Assembly: GCA_002280565.1 (NCBI GenBank)
Contig: NCEF01000002.1
Location: forward strand, 62,001-126,000
Length of the DNA: 64,000 nucleotides
DNA from: Sphingomonas sp. 32-66-10
GTDB taxonomy: Bacteria; Pseudomonadota; Alphaproteobacteria; Sphingomonadales; Sphingomonadaceae
Direction of reading: 5' to 3'
Shown: piece after piece, positions 42,199-50,022 of the stretch
Layout of the letters: every line of letters starts with the position of its first letter
Numbering within the stretch: position 1 is the first letter of the stretch
Made by a program: the position numbers and the translations under genes
The notes under the pieces: model-generated
What the model was told of the DNA's origin: nothing
Database searches by the model: none
What the model saw: the letters and a program-made list of their open reading frames with translations, nothing else

Positions 42199-42895
42199 TT
42201 TCGTCCCCGGCCTCGCCGCGCGCAGCGACGGGATCGCCGAAGCGCTCAAGCGCGCCTTTGCCCCGCCCGACGCCTTTGCCGCGCGCGCCATCGCGCCGCG
42301 CCCGTCCGCAACCCCGCGCCACTTCGCGCCCGAGGCACCGGGGCATAAGCCGACCCAGGGCTGGGACATGTTCGAGGCGGACAAGGCGGCCGAGCCAGCA
42401 CCCTTCGTCGATCCGGTCGCCGCCGCGCGCGCCGCCGGCTATGCCGAGGGGCTCGCCGATGGGCGCGCCGAGGCCGATGCGTCTGCTGCGCAACAGGCTG
42501 CCTTGCTGGCGCAGGTCAGCGAAGCGCTGGCCCGCGGCGCACAGTTCGATCGCGCCCGCATGGCCGGACATCTGCGCCAGACCGTGCTGCATCTCGTCAC
42601 GCAAATGATCGGTGAAGCCGGGGTTGCGCCCGACATCCTCGCCGCCCGGATCGAGGCGGCGACCGACCTGCTCGCCGACAGCGCCGAATCTGCGATCCTG
42701 CGGCTCCATCCCGACGATGTCGCCCTGGTGCAGGGTCATCTGCCCAAGACCGTCTTCCCCGTGGGCGACCCCCAGCTCAAGCGCGGCGCCTTCGTCATCG
42801 AAAGCGCCTCGACCATCGTCGAGGATGGGCCGGACCTGTGGCTCGACCAGCTGGCGCAGGCGATCGACCGCGTGCCGATTCCTCCCGCGATCTGA
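42191..42895 (+). CDS. fliH: Flagellar assembly protein FliH
   Basis: A 234-residue regulator of the export ATPase FliI. Ala-rich N-terminal region, then YAEGLADGRAEADASAAQQAALLAQVSEAL with the GxxxG-like repeats typical of FliH, and a C-terminal part (VLHLVTQMIGEAGVAPDILAARIEAATDLL, LHPDDVALVQGHL) resembling V-ATPase subunit E. The start overlaps the fliG stop. Identity rests on both sequence and position between fliG and fliI. Confidence 0.88.
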   Translation: MSNFVPGLAARSDGIAEALKRAFAPPDAFAARAIAPRPSATPRHFAPEAPGHKPTQGWDMFEADKAAEPAPFVDPVAAARAAGYAEGLADGRAEADASAAQQAALLAQVSEALARGAQFDRARMAGHLRQTVLHLVTQMIGEAGVAPDILAARIEAATDLLADSAESAILRLHPDDVALVQGHLPKTVFPVGDPQLKRGAFVIESASTIVEDGPDLWLDQLAQAIDRVPIPPAI

Positions 42896-42901
42896 GGGCG
42901 C

Positions 42902-44230
42902 ATGTTCAACGATTTCAGCGTCGCCTATCTCGACGGCCTTGCTGGGGGTGGATTCCGGCCACAGCCCAAGGTGTCGGGCCGCCTGTCCTCCTATGACGGA
43001 CTGTTGATGGAGGCGATCGGTCTCTCGCTGCCCGTGGGCACGGTCTGCGCGATCGGGACCGACGAGCATCGCGTCGAAGCCGAAGTGATCGGCTTTCGCG
43101 GCGGCAAGACCTTGCTGATGAACCTCGGCGGTCCCGCCGCCTTGCTGCCCAACGCCCCGGTGCGTCCCGTTGGCCCGCCGGGCGAGGCGGAGGTCGGTGC
43201 GGCGATGCTCGGTCGCGTCGTCGATGGCGCGGGCAAGCCGATCGACGGGCTCGGCCCGATTCGTGGCGCCGGCAAATGGCCGCTCGCGGGCAAGATCCAG
43301 TCGCCGCTCGACCGCGGGCGCGTGCTTCAACCGATGGATGTCGGGGTGCGCGCGATCAACGGGTTGCTGACGATCGGTCAGGGCCAGCGCGTCGGCATCA
43401 TGGCCGGATCGGGCGTCGGCAAGTCGGTGTTGCTCGGCATGATGGTCCGCGCGGCCAAGGCCGACGTCATCGTCATCGGCCTGATCGGCGAGCGTTCGCG
43501 CGAAGTGTCCGACTTTCTCGAGACCAAGGTGGCGGGCGCGGCGCGCGGGCGATCGGTGGTCGTCGCGGTCCCCGCCAACCACTCGCCAGTGCTGCGCATC
43601 CGCGGCGCATTGCGCGCCACCGCCATCGCCGAAGCCTTTCGTAACGAGGGCAAGAAGGTGCTGCTGATCATGGATTCGCTCACCCGCGTCGCGCATGCCG
43701 GGCGTGAGATCGGCCTGGCGCTCGGCGAACCTGCGAGCGCGCGCGGCTATCCGCCGAGCGCCATCGCGATGCTGCCCAGCCTGATCGAGCGCGCCGGGAC
43801 CGACGTCCATACCGGCGGGTCGATCACCGCAATCTACACCGTGCTCGCCGATGGCGATGACGGCAACGATCCGGTCGTCGACAGCGCCCGATCGATCCTC
43901 GATGGGCATATCGTGCTCAGCCGCGCGCTGGCCGAACGCGGCGTCTATCCCGCGATCGACCTTGGCCCATCGGTCAGCCGCGTGATGACCGATATCGCCG
44001 ACAAGAAGCACGTCGCCGCCGCGCGCGTGCTGCGCCGTCACCTCGCGACCTATGAGGAGAATCGCGATCTCGTGCTGATGGGCGCCTATCGCGCGGGCGC
44101 GGATGCGCAGATCGACGCGGCGATCGCCTGCCACGACACCGTGCTCGACTATATCCGCCAGCCCTATGACGAGACGGTCAGCCTCGACGAGGCGGTAACC
44201 GAACTGGTTGGCGTGTTCGGGGATGGATAA
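42902..44230 (+). CDS. fliI: Flagellum-specific ATPase FliI
   Basis: A 442-residue F1-beta-like ATPase of the export apparatus. Walker A GSGVGKS at 169-175, ERSREV near 196-201, Walker B KVLLIMDSLTRVAHAGREIGLALGEP, and GGSITAIYTVLADGDDGNDPVVDSARSILDGHIVLSR. All catalytic motifs are intact. ATG at 42902 follows the fliH stop by six bases. The stop overlaps fliJ. Confidence 0.98.
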   Translation: MFNDFSVAYLDGLAGGGFRPQPKVSGRLSSYDGLLMEAIGLSLPVGTVCAIGTDEHRVEAEVIGFRGGKTLLMNLGGPAALLPNAPVRPVGPPGEAEVGAAMLGRVVDGAGKPIDGLGPIRGAGKWPLAGKIQSPLDRGRVLQPMDVGVRAINGLLTIGQGQRVGIMAGSGVGKSVLLGMMVRAAKADVIVIGLIGERSREVSDFLETKVAGAARGRSVVVAVPANHSPVLRIRGALRATAIAEAFRNEGKKVLLIMDSLTRVAHAGREIGLALGEPASARGYPPSAIAMLPSLIERAGTDVHTGGSITAIYTVLADGDDGNDPVVDSARSILDGHIVLSRALAERGVYPAIDLGPSVSRVMTDIADKKHVAAARVLRRHLATYEENRDLVLMGAYRAGADAQIDAAIACHDTVLDYIRQPYDETVSLDEAVTELVGVFGDG

Positions 44231-44651
44231 ACACGCCCAGAAGCTAAACCGGCTGCACCGCGTCCGCACGCTCCAGCTCGACATGGTGCGCGCGAGCGAG
44301 GCCGCGGCGCGCGAGAAGGTTGCCGCCGAACAGGCGTTGCGTGCCCGCATCGAATCGCTGGCACAAGGGGTTGCGCCGTCGCCCGCGCCGCTTCCCGGCA
44401 GCGCCACCAGCCTGATCGCCGCCGCGCATTACCGCGAACGACTCCACCAGTCCGCCTTCGCCGCCGAACGCCGCGTCGCCGATGCGCAGCGCGGGCTCGA
44501 CCATGCCCGCAGCGCGACGCAGGAAGCCAAGCGCGACCAGAGCGCGATCGAGAAGCTGATCGAACGCGCCGAAGCCAATGCCGCCCGCCGCGCAATGCGC
44601 GCGCTCGAGGATATGCCGGCGAGTGCACGAAAACGGCACGATCCTTGCTGA
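44223..44651 (+). CDS. fliJ: Flagellar export protein FliJ
   Basis: A 142-residue coiled-coil protein acting as the stalk of the FliI hexamer. KLNRLHRVRTLQLDMVRASEAAAREKVAAEQALRARIESL and RERLHQSAFAAERRVADAQRGLDHARSATQEAKRDQSAIEKL show heptads typical of FliJ. The ATG at 44223 (MDKHAQKL) fits better than one five codons earlier inside fliI. The last codons contain the sigma-54 promoter for fliK. Confidence 0.87.
   Translation: MDKHAQKLNRLHRVRTLQLDMVRASEAAAREKVAAEQALRARIESLAQGVAPSPAPLPGSATSLIAAAHYRERLHQSAFAAERRVADAQRGLDHARSATQEAKRDQSAIEKLIERAEANAARRAMRALEDMPASARKRHDPC
44634..44649 (+). promoter_or_regulatory. Sigma-54 promoter inside the fliJ 3' end, driving fliK
   Basis: CGGCACGATCCTTGCT matches TGGCACG-N4-TTGCW except the first base and keeps GG-N10-GC. 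The predicted start near 44660 precedes AAGGAG (44662) and the fliK GTG. Confidence 0.75.
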
Positions 44652-44678
44652 TTGCCGGGCGAAGGAGTTTCGCCCGAC

Positions 44679-45872
44679 GTGACCGACCTGCTCGCCTCGA
44701 CCGCACTTACGCTGTCCCCGCCAGGATTTGCGCTGCGCGCTGCGCCTGCCGCCGGGGTCGCGGGCTTCGATCTCAAGCTCGCGCTCGACTGCGTCATGCC
44801 CGGCATCGCGCCCATGACCGGCAAGCCGGTTGCCGGCGGCGGCAAGGATTTGCCGGTCCCCGGCAATGGCGTGGCGGAAGGCGGCACGGACGAGGATGAA
44901 GCGCTGCTGGCATGGATGCCTGAGGGCATGGTGCTGTTGCCGCTCGAAACTCCGCTGCCCGCGCGCGTCGCGGTTGGCACGCCCAGCGCGCATATCGACG
45001 GACCGATTGCCGATCCGGTCGAAGCCGCCGCGCTGCCCATCGAGCTGGGCGAGACCGCGCCGCTGCCAAGTGATGCCGCAGACGGCGATGCGTTTGCCGC
45101 GTCGCTCGCGTCCGCCCCGGCCGCTCCGGCGGCAACCCCAGTTTCCACCCCGCTTCGCACCTGGCGCGATCCGGTTCCGGCCCAGGCCGAGCCGGGCGTC
45201 GGGGGCGGGGTCGTCGCGGCGGAGGTGCGGCTCGACCGCGCCACCGCCGCGGCGCCCGAGATCCGCAAGACCGCCGCCCCCATACCAGCCGCTCCGGTGC
45301 CGCCGCCGGTCGTGCAAGCCGCACCCGCCGCACAGGTCTTCGCCGCCGCGCTCGCCGCGCCGCTGGCCGCGCCGCTCGACACCGCCGCGCCGGCCGATCC
45401 CGCCAGCCCGGAGATCCAGCTGCTGCGGTCGCTCGACGTCCAGCGGACGACCGTGCAGGCGACCGCGCAAGCCGATCAGGCCCCGCTCGACCTCAGCCGC
45501 GACGACTGGACCGGCAAGATGATCGAACGGATCGCCGCGCTACGCGATGGCGTCGAGGCTGCGGACACCCGCATCCGCCTCGCGCCCGAGAATCTCGGCG
45601 CCGTCGATATCTCGATCCGCCGCGACGGCGATCGGCTTCAGGTGCACTTCACGGCCGAGAACCCCGCGACCCGCCAGCTGCTGACCGACGCCGCGCCGCG
45701 CCTTGCCGAACTCGCCGAAGCGCGCGGGCTGAAGCTTGGCCAGTCGAGCGTCGATGGCGGCGGGACCGACGCGCGCGGTCAGCCGCACCAGCAGCAACAA
45801 CAATCGACACCCGCCCGCCCGGCATCGGCGCGTGCGGACACCGGCACCGCGTCCGACGCGCGCGTTGCCTGA
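44679..45872 (+). CDS. fliK: Flagellar hook-length control protein FliK
   Basis: A 397-residue exported ruler protein that sets hook length and switches export specificity. Most of it is Ala/Pro-rich and of low complexity; the conserved C-terminal domain (about 270-345) reads ADTRIRLAPENLGAVDISIRRDGDRLQVHFTAENPATRQLL. Gln-rich end. The GTG at 44679 has AAGGAG 11 bases upstream; a TTG at 44652 overlaps fliJ and lies within the predicted promoter start region. Confidence 0.9.
   Translation: MTDLLASTALTLSPPGFALRAAPAAGVAGFDLKLALDCVMPGIAPMTGKPVAGGGKDLPVPGNGVAEGGTDEDEALLAWMPEGMVLLPLETPLPARVAVGTPSAHIDGPIADPVEAAALPIELGETAPLPSDAADGDAFAASLASAPAAPAATPVSTPLRTWRDPVPAQAEPGVGGGVVAAEVRLDRATAAAPEIRKTAAPIPAAPVPPPVVQAAPAAQVFAAALAAPLAAPLDTAAPADPASPEIQLLRSLDVQRTTVQATAQADQAPLDLSRDDWTGKMIERIAALRDGVEAADTRIRLAPENLGAVDISIRRDGDRLQVHFTAENPATRQLLTDAAPRLAELAEARGLKLGQSSVDGGGTDARGQPHQQQQQSTPARPASARADTGTASDARVA
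44819..44866. promoter_or_regulatory. Intragenic enhancer half-site cluster in fliK
   Basis: CGGCAA at 44819, TTGCCG at 44830, CGGCAA at 44840, TTGCCG at 44850 and CGGCAA at 44861 in 48 bp, about 170-230 bp downstream of the sigma-54 promoter at 44634. The motif is the same as in the flgB and flhA enhancers. Confidence 0.6.
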
Positions 45873-45894
45873 ACCATCCTGAGGGGGATTTGAG

Positions 45895-46506
45895 ATGAGC
45901 GATACCCAAGCAACCGCCGCACCCGCCAAGAAAAAGGGCGGGATGATGAAATGGCTGATGATCGGCACCGGCCTGGTCGTGCTGATCGGCGGCGGGGTCG
46001 GGGGCGGGCTCTATGCCGCCAATTCCGGCCTGCTCGGCGGCGGCGGCGCGCAGGGCGAGAGCGCCGATGCCGACACCCCGCGCCTCGTCCCCAAGAGCGA
46101 AGAGGCGCGTGCGTCGGCTGGCAAGGAGGGCGAAGCGGGCAGCGAGAACAAGGGCAAGCCGACGCCAAAGGGCGAGGGCGGGGACAAATATGCCTCGACC
46201 TATTACCAGATGGAGAAGGAATTCACCTCCAATTTGCGCGAAAGCGTCCATTTCGTTCAGGTCGGCATCGCCGTCTCGACCCCCTATGACAATCGCGTGG
46301 TCGAGAATCTGAAGACCCACGAACTCGCGGTCCGTTCGGCGATCCTGCTCGCGCTCGGCGAAACCAATGAGGACGATGTCTTCACCGCCGACGGCAAAAC
46401 CCGCCTGCAAAAGCGCCTCGCCGCCGCAATCAACGGCGTTCTGAAGGAAAAAGAGGGATTTGGCGGGATTGCTAACGTCTATTTTACCAATTTCATCGTT
46501 CAGTGA
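45895..46506 (+). CDS. fliL: Flagellar basal body protein FliL
   Basis: A 203-residue single-span membrane protein associated with the stator. Short cytosolic Lys-rich start (APAKKKGGMMKW), one helix LMIGTGLVVLIGGGVGGGLYAA near 20-41, a charged linker, and the periplasmic FliL domain (YQMEKEFTSNLRESVHFVQVGIAVSTPYDNRVVENLKTHELAVRSAILLALG). GAGGGGGAT precedes the ATG. Confidence 0.94.
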   Translation: MSDTQATAAPAKKKGGMMKWLMIGTGLVVLIGGGVGGGLYAANSGLLGGGGAQGESADADTPRLVPKSEEARASAGKEGEAGSENKGKPTPKGEGGDKYASTYYQMEKEFTSNLRESVHFVQVGIAVSTPYDNRVVENLKTHELAVRSAILLALGETNEDDVFTADGKTRLQKRLAAAINGVLKEKEGFGGIANVYFTNFIVQ

Positions 46507-46512
46507 ACGGGC

Positions 46513-47475
46513 ATGGTTAACGGCCCTTCAGACATGACCCTTCAGGGAAGCGCGCCCGAACGGCGCGAGCGTTCGCGCGCCGGTGCCGAACACGCGCCGG
46601 CGCTGGGGGCCGCGAACCTCAACCCGTTCGGCGATCTGCACGGCGTCCAGCATCTGACTGCGCGCCTCGCCAAGTCGCTCAAGCCCGTGTTCGAACCGCT
46701 GCTCGGCGAAGGGCTGCGCGTCTGGGCCGAGCCGCTGGCGGTGCAGCGCCACGCCGATTACCGCGCGGAGCGGCCCAATGGCCTCACTGCCTGGCTGCCG
46801 CTGGCGATGACGCCGGGGCGGGGTTGCGCCTTCATCCTGATCGACGGCAAGCTCGCTTATGAAATGCTCGACCGCTTTTTCGGCGGCGATGGCGAAGCGC
46901 CCCAGCCGATGCCCGCCGACTTCACGGGCTCTGCCGAAACCCTGCTCCGCCGCATCGCCGACAGCCTCGCCGCGCAGCTGCGTCCGGCATGGGAGCTGCT
47001 CGCCGATATCGACTTCGCATTCGTCCCCGCACCGACGCCCTTGTCGGTCGCGCCAGAGATTGACGGCGGCGACGCGATGGTCGTGACCCGCATCGGCATC
47101 GCCCAAGGCGGGGGAAAGCCGCACTGGATCGACATCCTCTACCCCGTCAGCGCGCTCAAGCCATGGAGCCCCGCGCTCACCGCCAAGGTGATCGGTGGCG
47201 AGCCCGAGGTCGAGCCGCACTGGCGCAACTGCCTGACCCGCGCTGCGCTCGGCGTGCGCTTGCCGGTCCGTTCGGTCCTGGCCGAGCCGATCGTACCCGC
47301 TTCGACGCTGATGGCGCTCAAGCCCGGCGACGTCATTCCGATCAGCTTCGGCCCCGACGTGCCGGTGATGGTCGGCCCGCGCCGCATCGGATGCGGCACC
47401 GTCGGCACCGCCAATGGCCGCGCCGCCATCCGCCTGACTCGTTTCGACACCCCTGAGCTCGAGGACGCACGATGA
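46513..47475 (+). CDS. fliM: Flagellar motor switch protein FliM
   Basis: A 320-residue C-ring protein. The middle domain (LTARLAKSLKPVFEPLLG, FILIDGKLAYEMLDRFFGGDGE) and C-terminal SpoA-like domain (VRSVLAEPIVPASTLMALKPGDVIPISFGPDVPVMVG) are clear. The N-terminal CheY-binding EN-type motif is not obvious, which may reflect divergence. The start may be 46513 or the ATG at 46534. The stop overlaps the fliN start. Confidence 0.92.
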   Translation: MVNGPSDMTLQGSAPERRERSRAGAEHAPALGAANLNPFGDLHGVQHLTARLAKSLKPVFEPLLGEGLRVWAEPLAVQRHADYRAERPNGLTAWLPLAMTPGRGCAFILIDGKLAYEMLDRFFGGDGEAPQPMPADFTGSAETLLRRIADSLAAQLRPAWELLADIDFAFVPAPTPLSVAPEIDGGDAMVVTRIGIAQGGGKPHWIDILYPVSALKPWSPALTAKVIGGEPEVEPHWRNCLTRAALGVRLPVRSVLAEPIVPASTLMALKPGDVIPISFGPDVPVMVGPRRIGCGTVGTANGRAAIRLTRFDTPELEDAR

Positions 47476-47762
47476 ACGACATGACCGGCAGCTTCGCCGC
47501 CGAGACCGCGGCCGCCGCCAATTTCCACCTGCTCCAGGATGTAGGGGTCAAGCTGACCGTCGAGATCGGATCGACCACGCTGACGCTGCGCGAACTGCTC
47601 GCGCTCGCCGAAACCAGCGTGATCGAACTCGACCGCGAGGCCGACGAGCTGCTCGACGTGTTCGTCAACGGCACGCTGATCGGGCGGGGCGAGGTGGTCA
47701 CCGTTGGCGACAAGTTCGGCGTGCGCATGACCGAGCTGGTCGCGCCAGAAAAGCGGGGCTGA
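47472..47762 (+). CDS. fliN: Flagellar motor switch protein FliN
   Basis: A 96-residue C-ring protein made almost entirely of the SpoA domain: FHLLQDVGVKLTVEIGSTTLTLRELLALAETSVIELDREADELLDVFVNGTLIGRGEVVTVGDKFGVRMTEL. All conserved FliN turns (VxGxLIxxGE-type) are present. It overlaps fliM by four bases. Confidence 0.97.
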   Translation: MNDMTGSFAAETAAAANFHLLQDVGVKLTVEIGSTTLTLRELLALAETSVIELDREADELLDVFVNGTLIGRGEVVTVGDKFGVRMTELVAPEKRG

Positions 47763-47768
47763 TCGACC

Positions 47769-48023
47769 ATGATGTGGTCCTACATCCTCAAGCTGGTCGT
47801 GCTGCTGCCGCTCGTCTGCGGCCTGCTGATCGGCTGCCTCTATCTCTGGCGCAAGCTCGAGGCGCGGCTGCCCGGCAATCAGGGCGACCGGATGCTCAAG
47901 GTGCGGGAGACGATGATGGTCTCGACCGGCACCCGAATCGCGGTGCTGGAGGTCGAGGGCAAGCGGCTGCTCGTTTCGGTCAGCCGCAACGGCGTCACCC
48001 TGATCGACCGGATCGACGGATGA
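47769..48023 (+). CDS. fliO: Flagellar biosynthesis protein FliO
   Basis: An 84-residue protein with one N-terminal membrane helix (ILKLVVLLPLVCGLLIGCLYLW) and a short cytosolic domain GDRMLKVRETMMVSTGTRIAVLEVEGKRLLVSVSRNGVTLIDRI, as in FliO, which helps FliP oligomerise. Small but well placed between fliN and fliP. The stop overlaps the fliP ATG. Confidence 0.88.
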   Translation: MMWSYILKLVVLLPLVCGLLIGCLYLWRKLEARLPGNQGDRMLKVRETMMVSTGTRIAVLEVEGKRLLVSVSRNGVTLIDRIDG

Positions 48024-48838
48024 GCCCGATGCTGCGCCACCTCGCGCTGCTGCTCGGCGCGCTCGCGCTCGCGCTGTTCGCAGTCGCTCCGGCGTTCGCG
48101 CAGGAAGCGGCAGCCGCCGCGCCCGTCGCCGCGCCGACGGCAGCCGCGACTCCAGGAGCGGGCGACGCAATCGACCGTGCGCTCGGCGATCTGGGCGGCG
48201 GCGACGCGCCACTCAGCCTGTCGCTGCAAGTGCTCATCATCATGGGCCTGCTCACGGTGCTGCCGGGCATCCTGCTGATGATGACCAGCTTCACCCGGAT
48301 CATCATCGTGCTGGCGATCCTGCGTCAGGCATTGGGGCTGCAACAGACCCCGCCCAATCAGGTGCTGGTCGGCCTGTCGCTGTTCCTGTCCTTCTTCATC
48401 ATGGCGCCGACGATCGAACAGATGAACCGCACCGCGATCCAGCCCTATGCCGAAGGGCGCATCGGCGCGACGCAGATGATCGAGGAAGCGGGCAAGCCGC
48501 TCCACGCCTTCATGCTCAAGCAGACGCGGGTGAAGGACATCAGCATGTTCGCCGGCATCGCCAAGGCCGGGCCGATCGCCAATCCGCAGGACACGCCCTT
48601 TTCGATCCTGCTGCCCGCGTTCGTCACCAGCGAACTCAAGACCGCGTTCCAGATCGGCTTCCTGATCTTCCTGCCGTTCATCGTCATCGACCTGATCGTC
48701 GCCACCGTGCTGATGAGCCTGGGCATGATGATGATGTCGCCGACGATTATCTCGATGCCGTTCAAACTGCTGCTGTTCGTGCTGGTCGATGGCTGGGCGC
48801 TGACGATGGGCAGTCTTGCTTCAAGCTTCTCAGGATAG
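48020..48838 (+). CDS. fliP: Flagellar type III export protein FliP
   Basis: A 272-residue core export-gate protein with a cleavable signal (LALLLGALALALFAVAPAFA), an Ala/Pro-rich spacer, then SLQVLIIMGLLTVLPGILLMMTSFTRIIIVLAILRQALGLQQTPPNQVLVGLSLFLSFFIMAP and the C-terminal AFQIGFLIFLPFIVIDLIVATVLMSLGMMMMSP, nearly invariant in FliP. The ATG at 48020 overlaps the fliO stop. Confidence 0.97.
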   Translation: MSPMLRHLALLLGALALALFAVAPAFAQEAAAAAPVAAPTAAATPGAGDAIDRALGDLGGGDAPLSLSLQVLIIMGLLTVLPGILLMMTSFTRIIIVLAILRQALGLQQTPPNQVLVGLSLFLSFFIMAPTIEQMNRTAIQPYAEGRIGATQMIEEAGKPLHAFMLKQTRVKDISMFAGIAKAGPIANPQDTPFSILLPAFVTSELKTAFQIGFLIFLPFIVIDLIVATVLMSLGMMMMSPTIISMPFKLLLFVLVDGWALTMGSLASSFSG

Positions 48839-48843
48839 CGACC

Positions 48844-49113
48844 ATGGACGCAGACTATTTCCTCTCCGTGGCGCGCGAAGCGATGTGGATCCTCGCGCTC
48901 GCCTCGGCCCCGATCCTGATCCCGGCGCTCCTGTCGGGCCTGATCCTCGGCATGATTCAGGCGGCGACGTCGATCCAGGAACAGACGCTGACCTTCGTGC
49001 CAAAGCTCGCGATCGTCGGGGTCAGCCTGGTGATCTTCGGCGGCATGATCATGACCCTGCTCGGCGATTTCACCACGGCGATCTTCGAACGCATTCCGGA
49101 CCTGGTGAAATGA
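48844..49113 (+). CDS. fliQ: Flagellar type III export protein FliQ
   Basis: An 89-residue two-helix protein of the export gate: ADYFLSVAREAMWILALASAPILIPALLSGLILGMIQAATSIQEQTLTFVPKLAIVGVSLVIFGGMIMTLLGDFT. The QAATSIQEQTLTFVPK segment is diagnostic. Its TGA is shared with the ATGA start of the small ORF that follows. Confidence 0.97.
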   Translation: MDADYFLSVAREAMWILALASAPILIPALLSGLILGMIQAATSIQEQTLTFVPKLAIVGVSLVIFGGMIMTLLGDFTTAIFERIPDLVK

Positions 49114-49238
49114 CCTTCGCGCCGGTCCCCGCTGCCCCGCCACAGCTGCCGCCGCGCCCGATCGTGCACGTGCCGCACGCACCGCGCGGTGACGCACGGC
49201 GCACGCGCTGGGCTCCGACTTCGGTCAGCATCCACTGA
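49110..49238 (+). CDS. Small Pro-rich ORF (42 residues) between fliQ and fliR
   Basis: ATG at 49110 overlaps the fliQ stop in an ATGA junction; TGA at 49236-49238 is followed by G and then the fliR ATG. The protein starts MTFAPVPAAPPQLPPRPIV and ends in a basic stretch (PRGDARRTRWAPTSVSIH). No signal peptide or membrane segment. The other junctions in this operon show the same tight coupling, which argues that it is translated, or at least carries ribosomes to fliR. I recognise no family. It could also be spacer whose translation only couples fliQ to fliR. Confidence 0.55.
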   Translation: MTFAPVPAAPPQLPPRPIVHVPHAPRGDARRTRWAPTSVSIH

Positions 49239-49239
49239 G

Positions 49240-50022
49240 ATGCTCGGCTTCGGCCTCGCGATCGAGCCGCAGCTGTGGGCGCTGCTGTTCACGATGGTGC
49301 GTGTCGGCGCGGCGTTCATGGCCGCGCCGGTGTTCGGCGCCGTCGCGGTGCCGCTCAACGTCCGCATCCTGCTGACCGCCGCCGTCTCGATCCTGTCGAT
49401 GCAGGCCGCGCCGATCGCGGTGCCGGGCGAGGTGTTCGTGCTGACCACGATCCTCGCCGTCGCGGCTGAGGCGTTGGTCGGCCTCGCACTCGGCTTCATC
49501 CTTCAGATCGCCTTTGCCGCGCCCCTGGTGGCGAGCGAGGTGATCGGCGTGTCGATGGGCCTCAGCTTCGCCACCGCGATCAACCCCCAGACCGGCCAGT
49601 CGACCCCCGCGCTCGGCCAGTTCCTGACCGTCCTGCTTACCTTGCTGTTCCTCGCGGTCGACGGCCATCTCGTGCTGGTCGAACTGATCGTGCGCTCCTA
49701 CGAGCTGCTGCCCCCCGGCGGTGCCTGGCTCGCCCCGGGCAAGCTGATGAACATCGTGCTGTTCGGCGGCTATGCCTTCCTCGCCGGGCTGCTGCTTGCG
49801 CTTCCGGTCGGCTTCCTGCTGCTGTGCCTCAACATCGTGGTCGGCATGCTCTCGCGCTCCGCCCCTGCGCTCAACCTGTTCGCGATCGGCATTCCCGCGA
49901 GCCTCGCCATGGGCGTCCTCGCCCTGCTCGCCGGTATGCCAGCGATGGGCGATTACATGCTCGTCATCGTGCGTGAGGCGCTCGACGCCGCGCAGACGCT
50001 GGTGCTGGGAGGGCTCGGCTGA
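49240..50022 (+). CDS. fliR: Flagellar type III export protein FliR
   Basis: A 260-residue multi-span export-gate protein: MLGFGLAIEPQLWALLFTMVRVGAAFMAAPVFGAVAVPLNVRILLTAAVS, then GLALGFILQIAFAAPLVASEVIGVSMGLSFATAINPQTGQSTPALGQFL, both diagnostic of FliR. The ATG at 49240 is one base after the small ORF stop; the open frame upstream of it is not FliR-like. The stop overlaps the flhB start. Confidence 0.96.
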   Translation: MLGFGLAIEPQLWALLFTMVRVGAAFMAAPVFGAVAVPLNVRILLTAAVSILSMQAAPIAVPGEVFVLTTILAVAAEALVGLALGFILQIAFAAPLVASEVIGVSMGLSFATAINPQTGQSTPALGQFLTVLLTLLFLAVDGHLVLVELIVRSYELLPPGGAWLAPGKLMNIVLFGGYAFLAGLLLALPVGFLLLCLNIVVGMLSRSAPALNLFAIGIPASLAMGVLALLAGMPAMGDYMLVIVREALDAAQTLVLGGLG

